This document shows, one piece after another, positions 24,650-35,300 of a DNA stretch of 64,000 bases. Below the pieces are notes generated by a model. The model ran no database searches and was not told the DNA's origin. It was given only the letters and a program-made list of their open reading frames with translations. The DNA is from Azadirachta indica (taxonomy: Eukaryota; Streptophyta; Magnoliopsida; Sapindales; Meliaceae): contig CM040444.1 in the NCBI GenBank assembly GCA_022749755.1, positions 6,451,009-6,515,008 of the forward strand, given 5' to 3'. The translations under genes and the position numbers were made by a program. Numbering within the stretch: the first letter of the stretch is position 1; each line of letters starts with the position of its first letter.

Positions 24650-25400
24650 ATTTCTTTGAAAATCTTCTTTCGAGTTTGTTTATACGTAGTTACGGCTCGT
24701 TTATGCACAGCGAACTATCCTCTGTTCATTCTAAACCCTTTCTTAAGCCCCTCAAGTACTAAAGGATGTGAGAAAGCTTCAGCCTCTATGACCTCCTCAT
24801 GGTACTTTTTTTATGAAACTTTTCAATATTTCATCCCTTCCTTGCTTTAACAGCATTAGCAAGCTAGGATTTTTTGCTGTGGCCATAGTTCCTTTGAACT
24901 CACTAACAAACTACTCACAAAGTTTATCAAAATTCTTCATGTTTTTCGGCCTTAAATTTTATACCATTGTCTTGCTTGCCCTTCTAGGGTTAGAGAGAAC
25001 GGACGGTAGATTTGTAACTCTGTTAAGCCTTATATCATTATCTCCTTGAAGAGGTTGATGTGCAACGTTGAGTTCGTCTTTCTTGTATACGGTGAGATTT
25101 GAGGCATCTTAAATTTTTTAGGGAGAACTAGATCTTGTATTTCTTTCAAAAAGTGAGGCTTTAATGCATCTTAAATTTATGTAGAATTGATCCCTTAGTC
25201 AGATTTTTGTCGTGTTGTGGGTCATTTTCTCTTTAGGCCTGTAGTTCCTCAGTAAGCTCCCAAATGTTTTCCTCCATCTCTTTCTTGCTTACTATCTGAT
25301 CAATAATAGGCCTAGCCTGGTTCAGTGTTTTTCTCGTGATAGTCTTTTCTCAATCCTTCTTGTGCTTTTGATTCAAGTAAGTTCCCATGTCAATTGAACT
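24650..25400 (-). pseudogene. Gypsy gag remnant of the truncated Tat copy
   Basis: Nucleotide similarity to 17.5-18.2 kb of Tat element 1 is evident, including the block around 24880-24930 that encodes the capsid FVNEF-type segment in the other copy. All frames are broken. Plus-strand open frames here (24464-24850, 24813-25049) are antisense shadows. Confidence 0.6.
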
Positions 25401-25956
25401 CGTACTATGCTCGAGTTTTCTTTTTCCTTGACTTAGTTCGTGTCGATCAAGGGCTGACCTCTAATTAGGCCTTTTTCCATCACAGAATAGAGTTTCTTCA
25501 TTACGGTCTTCATGCATTAGTCTCTCCCCTCGAGTTTTCTCGTACTTTTCTTTATCTTGTTCTTACTGCTTACTCTCTAATCTCTTAGAGGAGGATAATC
25601 TTTTGCAACGAATTCTTGGCGAGGTAGCCCCAACTTCACCAAATTTTGTTTATCGATGATATCTTCCTAAATCATCTTTTTTAGGCTCTCAATCTCTTTC
25701 TCCATTATTCCTGTTTTATTTTGCAAAGCCTTTACCTACATGTTTTTCTCTAGGTACCTCTGTTCGCTTTCCTACAGTTACTGTGTGAGTTGATTTGCAT
25801 TTATATCTCTTTCATGCATCACCATTCACCTTTGAGATGGGAGCAACGAGATTGGCGGGGCATTAGAGTTTGACAAATCTTCTGTATGAATTTTTTAGCT
25901 CATTGGTCTCTTGGCGACTAGTTGTTCTTTAATCATTACCATAGCCTTCTGATTGC

Positions 25957-25974
25957 TTCCCACAAATGGTGCCA
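25957..25974 (-). other. Primer-binding site of the truncated Tat copy
   Basis: On the minus strand it reads tggcaccatttgtgggaa, a few bases downstream of the 5' LTR end. It has the tggcacc/tggcgcc start of tRNA-complementary sites in gypsy elements of this lineage. The equivalent site in Tat element 1 is eroded. Confidence 0.7.
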
Positions 25975-25979
25975 ACTAT

Positions 25980-26556
25980 TGATAATGAAATTTTGCGACT
26001 TTGATATCACAAATTGAAGATTAAATTCCACTCATTTTTTCGCTCAAAAAATTGATTTATTGCTTATTTCAAAAAGTTTATGAATGAATTTACATGAAAA
26101 GAATACAATAAATATATAGGCATTAATTTTCTTATTCTAATAACATTAAGAATTCTAATAGAATTTAGAGTGTATTTTGTGGAATTCTATCTTGTCTTAA
26201 ATTAAGACTTCTAATTTCAGCTTTTTCTTTTTTATAAGAATTTCCTTTGATCAACAGTTTTATTAGCTTATTATACTCACTTATGTGACATCTGGTTAGA
26301 ATCCTTCCTAAGCTAATCCAAACAACATGTATTAGAACTGTTCAAGTATCAAGCCACTTATTACGTAGGCCATTCGCTCTATGGGCCCAAAGTCGCTTTC
26401 CTATATACCCAAACGGTTTGTGTAAGCTTGCCACTTCAATTGAAGTTTTCTGACCATATATGGTCTGATTAGGATCCCTCTTCAGCCAAACTAACTAGTT
26501 ATATGAATAGCATATAACCCATTAACTCCCCGTACCTCAGGCCATTCTCCCGAACA
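25980..26556 (-). repeat. 5' LTR of the truncated Tat copy
   Basis: On the plus strand it runs tgataatgaaattttg to ctcccgaaca and aligns with the LTRs of Tat element 1. No second LTR is present. Confidence 0.75.
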
Positions 26557-28083
26557 AGAGTAATTATTAGCATGTCTTATCCTTTTTGAATTATGTTTAA
26601 CTCTTGTTCCTTTATGGTTAAAAAAAATTATATTACAATTGTCATTAAATATGCCTCAACTAAAAGGATTAGAAACATGTTAAAGGGTACAAAACGAATG
26701 ACAATGACTGTAAGGAGCGAAGCTAAGTGGGTGGACCAGAAAAAAGATAAAATGGATGAAAATGATTTATGAAAGGTAGAAAAGGGCCATAAATATTGGT
26801 GCAATGGTTGACATCATGAAAACCTTAAAGGTTGTTGTATTTGATGCCTCTAATGGCAAGTTTCCAAAAGAGAATATATGGACACAATTCAAGAACTATA
26901 TTGAAAGGAAGATGATGGAAGAGGATATGTCAGAAGATGATTAATGGTTATGTGATAACTTAGAGTTCTTCAACTTGGGCCTTTCTCAATAACCTCTTGT
27001 GCTTCCTCCAAAGATTGACAATAGAGTGTTCATGTCTAATTTCGGTGGGTTGAAGCCAACCGGGGCCTCCTTTCGGGGTGTTTCAGTTTTTATGTGAGCA
27101 TTAGACTTTTCTTTAGCGGCATCTAATGGTCCTCTAAGTCATGGAGAAAGTGAGAGGTTTGATACTAGTGAATGAAAATGAAGAGTTTGGCATCCATGGG
27201 ATCAAAGGAAGCTTGGTGCTTGTTTTGGCAGTGGTAATAATGAAGGTAAAAAGACCTGCTTCTGTTGCCATTGGAATAGATGGGAAGATGTTTTAAAGTA
27301 TTTGTGTTGATCAAAAGCTTTGTTGTGACTACAGAAAGATGTGCTTGTGAAAAATGTGAGATTTTTCATGGGTGGTGTGTTTGTGTATGGATTTCTTTAA
27401 TTTTTCACGGTTAATTATGCTATTTCATGCATTTTTTTCTTTTTAATTATATATTAATATTTTTAATGGTTGTTTGTGAGACCCATATTCGGGCTCAATG
27501 CCTGTCCATTGGGAACCATATTTTTTATAAAATTAGAATTATAAGGTTATTTTAGTAATTATATTCAAAAGTCAAAATTTTCCATTAATCAAATTAAAGG
27601 ATTGATTTAACCACATATTTTTCAATACATAAGAGGGTGTTGAGTTATTGCACGAAACTAGAGGGGATATTGGTCATTCCCTAAGTTAATATTATAATTT
27701 CAGACATGGAATGTGATTCTTGAATATTAATTTAATATTAATTTTACGAAGAAAAAAGTTTATAATCAAATACGTACGATGTATGGAGATGCAGATACGT
27801 CGGAATATATCCTTCAAAATCTATAAAATAATTATAAAGTATTTGTCTCTCCTCCAAAAATCAACAGACTTTACAAATACACAAATGTAAAAATAAATAT
27901 GTAAATTATATGCTACCAGGCATGTGTTTCGTATAATTAATTATAAACAAATGGTACAAGCAGTAAAGCCAAAGCTGAAGTTTGCATCTGCATCTGCTAA
28001 CTAAGCAATCAGACAAAATTTTAGCAATATCGAATATTTCCATACGTATTCAATGATTACACAGGCAAGCATATACATATATA

Positions 28084-28115
<32 letters not shown>
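26557..28115. other. Unassigned sequence with a degenerate reading frame
   Basis: Between about 26795 and 27330 the plus strand gives a broken frame that is protein-like: VVVFDASNGKFPKENIW, then FKNYIERKMMEEDMSEDD and VFMSNFGGLKPTGASF. It carries a few stops. I do not recognise the family. It may be a transposon-derived or host gene remnant. From 27400 to 28070 the sequence is AT-rich without signal. Confidence 0.35.
28072..28115. repeat. AT dinucleotide microsatellite
   Basis: A nearly pure (AT)n tract with one GTGT interruption, abutting the left edge of the long-TIR MITE. Confidence 0.9.
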
Positions 28116-28817
28116 GGTATTTTTACATACCTCCTCTGAGAATTTTAGAAATTACAAGAAAAGAGAAAGTTTATAAAAACTCACATAAGTCTCCCTACCC
28201 TACTACAATATTTTTATGACAGTTAAAAAAATATTAAATTGCTAAAATAACCTCAACAACACATATTAGTGAAATCTTAATTTTATAAATTTTTACCTAT
28301 TGACTTTTTCCTTTTAAACTCTTAATTTATTAACCCAAATATAACTTGAGATCCATACTTTATTTATTTATTATTATGGTTGTTGTTGTTGTTGTCGTGT
28401 ATTTAATTTTTTTATTTATTTTTGTTTTTATTAGATTATGAAAAGTAATAATTGTGATATGAAAATCATGAGAAAAAAGTTTTATTTTTTATTTTTCTTA
28501 TTATTATCATTATTTTATTTTTATAACAACAATAACAATAATAATATCAAAAGCAAAAAATTTTGTAAATTTTAAGTACTACATTTAGAGTATGTTGAGA
28601 GTTTTTTAAAAAAAGTGAATAGGTAAAAGAACTGTGGGATTAGAGATTCATTAATATGTGTTGATGAGATTATTTCACTCATTTAATATTTTTTTAAGGG
28701 ACAATACACTGTCAATTGGATTAAAAAACTGTTTCAGGGAAGTGTTTGTAAATATTTATAAACTTTTTCTCTACTTGTGATTTTCACAAACCTTAGGATA
28801 AGTATGAAAAAAGTTCC
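28116..28817. mobile_element. Mutator-like MITE with long inverted repeats
   Basis: The first about 220 bp (28116-28340) match the reverse complement of the last about 220 bp (28590-28817). Examples include the pairs ggtatttttacatacc / ggaacttttttcatac and aaaaaaatattaaat on both arms, and the shared caacacatatta block. Each side is flanked by TA-rich sequence that would fit a 9-bp tatatatat target duplication. Long inverted repeats and a 9-bp target site suggest Mutator-like origin. No coding sequence is present. Confidence 0.72.
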
Positions 28818-29284
28818 TTATATATATATATATATTCTGAAAATAAAGAGTTGCATTACATATCAGGCTCGTGACTTTTGGATCGGACCCACGCAAATTG
28901 TTATTTATGATAATGCATAGTTTATCCAATTTTTATTGGTCCCCTTACTTTAAGTAACAACACACAGCCGAAAACAACAGCTAGCCATATATAGCAGGCT
29001 GATTTGACAGAACATTTATATACATCAACGTATATGTACATAGCAGTTAATTTGCGTCTGATCTTACACGTTAGAATTTAATTTGCATACGTATTCATCA
29101 ATGAAAACAAAAATAATGAGTGCGCTTTGAAATTGATTGAGGATAGAATTGCAGTCTGAATTGTACGTCACAAGCAGCTGCTTGGGCGAGAAAATGCCAA
29201 AAACAAAAACGAGCTAATTCATTAATTTCGTTTGTTATTTTTAAGAAGTTTGCGTTCGATTTTGCTTTCTCCAAGTTTCTTGTC

Positions 29285-29294
29285 CATATATATC
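29285..29294 (+). promoter_or_regulatory. Possible TATA box of the UGT gene
   Basis: The motif catatatatc lies about 95 bp before the ATG, a plausible core-promoter position giving a 5' leader of about 65 nt. Several other TATA-like sequences occur nearby in this AT-rich flank. Confidence 0.4.
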
Positions 29295-29387
29295 TCTCAG
29301 TGTACACAGAACTCTCTAGACCAAAATTAATTAAAGAGATCGGAAATCTTCTGCAAGCTTTAACAAAACTTTGTGTGAAGGAGAAAA

Positions 29388-30887
29388 ATGGAGAATATTG
29401 AAAAGAAAGCTCACTGTTTGGTCTTATCCTATCCGGCACAAGGCCATATCAATCCTATGCTCCAATTCTCCAAGCGCTTACAACACAAAGGAGTCAAAGT
29501 TACCTTATCTACTACTTACTTCATCTCCAAATCCATACATAGAGATTCTTCCAGCTCCATTCCTCTCGAGACCATCTCTGATGGCTTTGATGACGGAGGT
29601 ATAGCTCAGGCAGAAAGCATTCAAGCCTACTTGGAACGATTTTGGCAGGTTGGCCCAAAAACTCTTTCTGAGCTTGTTGAGAAAATGAATGGTTCAGATT
29701 TTCCTCTGGATTGTGTTGTGTATGATTCTTTTTTGCCTTGGGCTCTTGACGTTGCAAAGAAGTTTGGCTTGATTGGAGCCGTATTTCTCACTCAATCTTG
29801 TGCTGTTAATAGCATATATTACCATGTCAACAAAGGGTTGCTCAAACTTCCACTCGCAGGAAATGAAATTCTTTTGCCCGGAATGCCTCCTCTTCAGCCT
29901 CGAGATATGCCTTCTTTTGTTAACGATTTCGGGTCATACGCTGCTGTCTTTGATATGGTAGTGAGAAATCAATTTGCTAATATTGAAAAGGCTAATTGGG
30001 TTCTCTGCAATTCGTTTTATGAGCTGGAGGAAGAGGTAATTGATCAATCAGTTAATTTTATCCTTATTGTTTAGTTACTACCTGACAAGGCTTTTCTTTT
30101 TCTTCAATAATTAATATATTTTAGAATGGAATTCCTTTAAATTAATTTGTTGCTGCAGGTAGCTGAATGGTTGAAGAAACCCTGCTCAATTCGGACAATA
30201 GGACCAGCTATACCTTTTATGTACTTGGATAAGCAAATTGAAGATGATAAAGACTACGGTTTCAGCATCTTCAAGTCAAATAATTCTGATGCTTGCATTA
30301 AATGGCTAAACGGTCGCGCAAAAGGTTCAGTTGTTTATGTTTCATTTGGGAGTCTAGCAGTAGTGAAAGCAGAGGAAATGGAAGAATTGGCTTGGGGTCT
30401 AAAAGCATGTGAAAAATATTTCTTATGGGTAGTAAGAGAATCGGAACAATCTAAGCTTCCAAAAAATTTTGTAGAGGAAACAACCGAGAAAGGCTTGGTA
30501 GTGAATTGGTGCCGGCAATTAGAAGTTTTGGCACATGAAGCAACAGGATGTTTTGTGACACATTGCGGGTGGAATTCGACATTGGAAGCTCTGAGTTTAG
30601 GAGTTCCAATGGTAGGAATCCCACAATGGACAGACCAAACTACCAATGCTAAGTACATTACGGATGTTTGGAAAATGGGACTTACAGCTTCAGCTAATTA
30701 TAACGAGAAAAGAATTATCAGCAGAGAAGCAGTTGAATATTGCATAAGGGAAATATTGGAAGGCAAGAGAGGGAGGGAGATAAGAAAGAATGCAGTAAAA
30801 TGGAGGAAATTGGCAAAAGATGCGATGGCTGAAGGTGGAGGACGTTCTGATCAAAATATTAATGAATTTGTTGCCAACTTAGTTTAA
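29388..30887 (+). CDS. UDP-glycosyltransferase, UGT74 type (two exons)
   Basis: Exons 29388-30035 and 30159-30887 are joined by an intron with gtaatt donor and tgctgcag acceptor. The join keeps frame (ELEEE then VAEWLKK) and gives 458 residues, the usual size for plant family-1 UGTs. The catalytic pair is visible: His20 in PAQGHINPML, and Asp113 in VVYDSFLPW. The PSPG box for the UDP-sugar runs from W333 to Q376, with HCGWNS at 351-356. The final Gln is the residue usually seen in glucosyltransferases. The intron position and motifs such as VSFGSLAVV and GIPQWTDQTTNAKY point to the UGT74 group, cytosolic enzymes that glucosylate carboxylates or hydroxyls of hormones and specialised metabolites. 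The exact acceptor cannot be read from sequence. A reading frame that runs into the intron (ending at 30074) is an artefact. Confidence 0.93.
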
Positions 30888-30949
30888 TTGATTTGCGCCA
30901 AAAACTGTACCTGTACAGACAATTACTTAATTTAATTTAATTATTAGAA

Positions 30950-30959
30950 AATAAATAAA
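30950..30959 (+). terminator. Polyadenylation signal of the UGT gene
   Basis: Two overlapping aataaa motifs lie about 63-72 bp after the stop codon, a typical distance for plant 3' ends. Confidence 0.6.
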
Positions 30960-32399
30960 GCATACATATTACTTCTGCTGCCTTCCTTAACTAGTTTCGT
31001 TTACGCATTCTATCGATGTTGATTAATTACATATTATATTTTATTATTTTTGGTATAAATGCATAGGGACTTGTATAGCCATATATATATATATATATAT
31101 ATATATTAGCTTCTCTTTTTCATTTCCATATTTGAAATTCCTTTTATTTTATTAATACTTTTCACTTTTGTACTGGTAATTCTTACTTTATTTGTGACTT
31201 TCGGTAATTAGATTTTCTTTTTGACAAAATAATAATTTAATGCAATTTATCTTTTCAAATCTTTTAATGTTTTTCTTCTGTTTTCTTATTATTTTTGAAT
31301 TCATATTTAATTTATAGTTCTAAATTATTAAATACTAAAATTATTAACTATTTACTTTTATTCTTTTAAAAATATAAAATAAGTAACAATAATATAATAT
31401 AATCACATCAATTTTTATTTAATTGATATATTTTAATAATAATGATACTAAAATATAAGAATTAATCTTATCCCATTCTTGAACTCATGGGTGTTTACCA
31501 TTCCCATAACGACCCTACCTTATACCAATTAAATACTATTATTTAAATATTTACTTTTAAATTTAAAATTTATTTAAGCAGTAATTTAATACGATAAATT
31601 AGAGAGTCCAAGCTCATCATTTGTACTCTAATATATCCTCGGAAGTACAAAAAAAAAAAAATTATGAATCTGTGCGGTGAATTCATTAAATAAAATCAAT
31701 TATAGTTTCACATGACAAACATATTAAATAAAATCAAGCTTTGTAGACATAAACAAGTAATAATATTGCTGCCAAGCTGCAGAGGAGCAGTACACAGAAA
31801 GCCAACTACCTGCAGATTAAGGACTGAAATTGCAATAGCAGCTTCAGCAACTAGAGAAACGAAGCAACGAATCGTCAAGGTACAGTCAAATATCCTTATT
31901 TTGACTCCTCTAATAAATAAACTGACAAGTACATCGGTGAACCGAAACCAAGAAAAGAGATCCATGGTGAGAGAAAATTAAATTAGTGAACCTCGGAAAA
32001 GGGTGCAACCGTGAGAAGGTGAAAGAATTCCTTAAGCATCCAAGCCTTTGGCAGTTTTTATTATTTTCACAATCAAGTGGCGATATGTACTTCGTTTTGG
32101 CTGAAATTGTATGTGGTGATTCTACATACATATTTTTTGGTTCTAGACATTGTGATCGACCATCGGAATTCTCTTAACACATTTAAAATTGGTGTTTCTA
32201 GCAGTCCTATTTCACAGAATTGTGCAGTCCTGGTTTGGCTATTCTACTATAGTGTTTCGTCTGTTGGTATTTTTGGTGAGATGTTTTATTGGATCTCACT
32301 CCGTGATTTTTTTTAGGGCTTTAATTTTGTGAGAACACACTTGAATCTTCCTGGTTGGTAATAGTAAAAATTCTCTTTTTTGATCTAATTGGCTGTTTT
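30960..32399. other. Intergenic region, no gene supported
   Basis: AT-rich DNA with an AT microsatellite at 31081-31108. Overlapping short frames on both strands at 31.7-32.3 kb have no recognisable domain and no consistent codon signal. Confidence 0.5.
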
Positions 32400-33121
32400 C
32401 TTTTTTTTATTTGGGGTTAATCCGCAAGCAAAGGCTTAGAGGAATTTATTAAAAAAGAAAACAAAAAGTACATAAGAGTATCAAAGCCAAAGAGGCTAAC
32501 AGAAACATGATGAAATAAGAACAAGAATACAGGAGGGATATAACAAAAACCAAAGCGAGCTCTATTATGATCAATAGAACCAGCCAAGAGTAAAAGTAAC
32601 AATCCCAATAAATACAATAGATCAAATTAGCTCAGCGATTGCAAGAAAACAGCAGCTGGCCAAAGTTTCCAGTACCACGGGAAGCAGGAAGGAGAAAACC
32701 AGGTTCTATGATCAGCATGAGCCAGAACCAACGAAATCGGAAGGGAAAAAGCACAACAGCAGCAGATAAGTATCAGTAGCAGGAAGTCCAGAAACTCCAA
32801 CAAACTTTATGAGAATGTAAAAATTTGGAATGCTTCAACAATCTTTGATGAGAGAATCTTTGATTGTAAAGGAGGAGTATCAAACTACGTGGAACCTGAA
32901 GAGCAAAGGCCCAAGTTCGCCATAATATTTGCTACCTTGTTACCTTTACGACAAATATGCGTGCAATAGCAGGACATCTTAGATATAGAAGCTTTACAGT
33001 TTAACCAATCATTTCTAATACGCCAAGGAGGGTTAAAGTTTGCATTTAGCAGGCATGAGATGGCTTCCATTGAATCGTTTTCCAACCAAAGTTTAACCAA
33101 TCATTTGATTGCTTCCTCTCA
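32400..33121 (-). mobile_element. 5'-truncated LINE, 3' end with RNase H remnant
   Basis: The minus strand carries an RNase H-like frame (33121-32885), followed by about 480 bp of 3' untranslated sequence. It ends in aataaattcctct and an A-rich tail (poly-T at 32402-32410 on the plus strand). The arrangement RNase H, UTR, A-tail is that of the 3' end of a plant L1-type LINE. The upstream endonuclease and reverse transcriptase are missing, as expected for 5' truncation. I could not find a target duplication. Confidence 0.65.
32885..33121 (-). pseudogene. LINE-type RNase H fragment
   Basis: The frame reads LWLENDSMEAISCLL, PWRIRNDWLNC and THICRKGNKVANIMANLGL. This matches the pattern of plant RNase H-like domains of LINEs (a D-S motif, then W-R-I-R-N, then a REGN-x-x-AD-x-LA motif). 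The last catalytic Asp (AD-x-LA) is Asn here (ANIMA), and the N-terminal part is absent. Confidence 0.7.
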
Positions 33122-33139
33122 ATTCAAGCAAAGTAGAAA

Positions 33140-33375
33140 GATTGTAATTTGCCCTAGTTTCTACTATTGCAAGTCTGTACTGAAATTGTTTTTCTCGTTT
33201 GTCCTAGTGAAGTGGTATCAAAACCCATTCGATTAGTGAGCGATGGTCTTATTTTGAATGATAGAAATCAACACAAGTAGAATGGTGAATTTAAATGGTT
33301 CCAACTATGCTCTTTGGAAGGGAAAGATGGAACATTTGCATGATATTAATGATTATTATTGTTTGTGACAAAACT
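33140..33375 (+). mobile_element. Copia retrotransposon fragment (LTR end, primer site, start of gag)
   Basis: A primer-binding-like tggtatcaaaac lies at 33213. It is followed about 70 bp later by a gag start reading MVNLNGSNYALWKGKMEHL, a classic copia gag N-terminus. It breaks off near 33375. Some sequence before 33213 is likely the LTR end. No second LTR was seen. Confidence 0.72.
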
Positions 33376-35300
33376 ATTGTGTGTGTATAATCCCAAGTGC
33401 ACGGATTGCAACAATTAATACAGTGATAAGTGAGTATTGTCCCACTAGTATTGAATTTTTAAATTAAAGATAAATAATATGGCTATGACAACCCAATTTT
33501 ATTTACGCAAACCAATTTTAAAGAGTAATTGCAATCTTAAAAAGAAAACCCAATAACACTCTAAACTAAGAAAAATGACAACACATGAATCAAGAAAATA
33601 TAGTAAGCAAATGGAAACCTATATGATGAGAATTCTAGGGTCTTGATTTTACTCAATTCTTTCCATACTTCTTCTATTTTGTTATTGTTAACTAGTTCTA
33701 ATTCAATTCACTAATTTTGAGAGGCCATTATGTGACCTAAAGCTTTACTATGATCTTTTTGTAAATGGCATATCGCTCCCTTACTTATCTGAGGGGTATG
33801 GTTTAGTGAAAGTCAATAAATTTGTCTTTTCAATTTATTTCATGGTGCTTGATGATAAATGTGTAAAATATGCACTTACCGACTATTTTGGAGCTTGAAT
33901 TATTTTATAAATCTTCAATTTTTGTTAATATTTGATAAATTTTAGCAATTTTGTGCAAAAACATTAGAAAATGATCATCTAAGATGAAATCAGCTTAAAC
34001 AAGAAATGTCGAAGAAATCAGAAAAGTAGGGACCAAAATGCAAAGTTTTAGGGATCAAATTACAACAAAATCAAAGCTATTTGTATGGCTTGACCTCGCC
34101 ATGCCTACAATGAAAAGGCCAAATTGGCCAAGAGGACGCACGCCTTCACCACCAAGAAACGCGACTGTGCCACCCATCGAGCTCCCATTGCACTCCTTCA
34201 CCATTTTTAGCGCCCTCGTGCCTCCTAGACATTTTGTTCGATTTTAGGTTGTAAGATCACCAATTAATGGCCTGATTTAGAAGTCTTTTAAGTTTATATG
34301 TTATCGGGATGACCACCATAACCAAAAGGGGAAAGTTCAGTTTTGAGTGAAAGAAGGTGAAGAATAAAAAGAGGATTCTAGAGAGAGGAAAAGGAATTGA
34401 AAGCTAATTGAAGTCTTTGGAAGATGATTTAAAGGAGATTTTGAAGCCTTCGCCTCTAGTCTAGTTTCTTAAATTCTATCATTTTTATTTTGTATTTTAT
34501 TTGAACTTTGTTTGTTTAATTTGAAGATTATGGAATGCATGATGATTTTGATATTAATATTTGATAGGTTGGGCTAGATATCTTAAACTAGTGTCTTGAT
34601 GTAACTTATCCAAATTATGTTTTAATCAATTGGCGTATTATTAATGTTATCATTGTTTGATTCATTTGTGTTTACCTTGCTCAATGTTTCTAATTTATTA
34701 TTAAATGAATTAGTTAATTGAAGATGGATAAATTTACTCTTACGAAAGATAGATTTATTTATTATATTAAGGAAACAAAATTTAGGTAGCTGTGAGACTA
34801 AGAGGTGATCAACACCTAAATAATCTAATTAACATTTAAGATTTTGAGAGATTGGGAGATAATTGAATTCTAAGTGTTGAATAACAAGTAATGCTTAATG
34901 AGCGTATAATTAATCAAAGTTAGATAGGGTTATCGATTTGATTAATTATACGTAAGATCTTAATTAATGCTTAGAAGAGGTATTTAAGATTGGTCTTCAT
35001 CTTGTGATTAGTAAATTAGAGCAAAACACATTAATAATGGCCAATTAGGAGAAATATAGGAATATATAACTGAAATCAAGGCCCTAAATAGTTTATCCTT
35101 GCATATTTCGTTCATTCACCAATACTCATTAAGATATAGAATTGTTGTCAAATTTATTTTTTATTTTCCTCTATAAATAGAGTTGTAGTATTCTTTGAAG
35201 AAATCAATAAAAAATATAATTTCTCTCTATATTTCAAATTTCTTCACTTATAGATTAGGGCTTTCTTTTTAAACAAACTATTTAAGCATATTTTAAAAAA
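33376..35300. other. Unidentified repeat-like region
   Basis: The block has features reminiscent of plant LTR or 3' internal sequence: an ordered mix of T-rich and A-rich stretches, cccaagtgcacggattgcaac at about 33391, and tgatgataaatgtg at about 33852 as a possible LTR start. No coding frame is convincing; the 34038-34247 frame is unsupported. The region could hold a decayed solo LTR of about 1.4 kb, but no partner copy lies in the window. Confidence 0.35.

Larger units (their letters stand above)
22990..26556 (-). mobile_element. Truncated Tat-type gypsy retrotransposon fragment
   Basis: On the minus strand it contains, in order, a 5' LTR (25980-26556), a primer-binding site (25957-25974), a gag region (about 24.6-25.9 kb) and protease (23029-23250). 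It then stops near 22990, where CACTA sequence begins. Reverse transcriptase, integrase, the antisense ORF and the 3' LTR are missing. It aligns with about 16.95-19.36 kb of Tat element 1, but is clearly diverged. A hAT MITE is inserted at 23920-24533. Confidence 0.82.

Noticed and set aside
24464..25049. Two overlapping plus-strand frames
   Set aside because: They are antisense shadows of the truncated Tat gag and the hAT MITE edge.
29098..29439. 113-codon minus frame over the UGT start
   Set aside because: It is antisense to the UGT promoter and start, with no domain.
30036..30074. Extension of UGT exon 1 to a stop at 30074
   Set aside because: The extension is intron sequence. Splicing at gtaatt and tgctgcag restores the family length and motifs.
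31081..31108. AT microsatellite as a regulatory site
   Set aside because: Simple (AT)n runs are common throughout this window and nothing ties this one to a gene.
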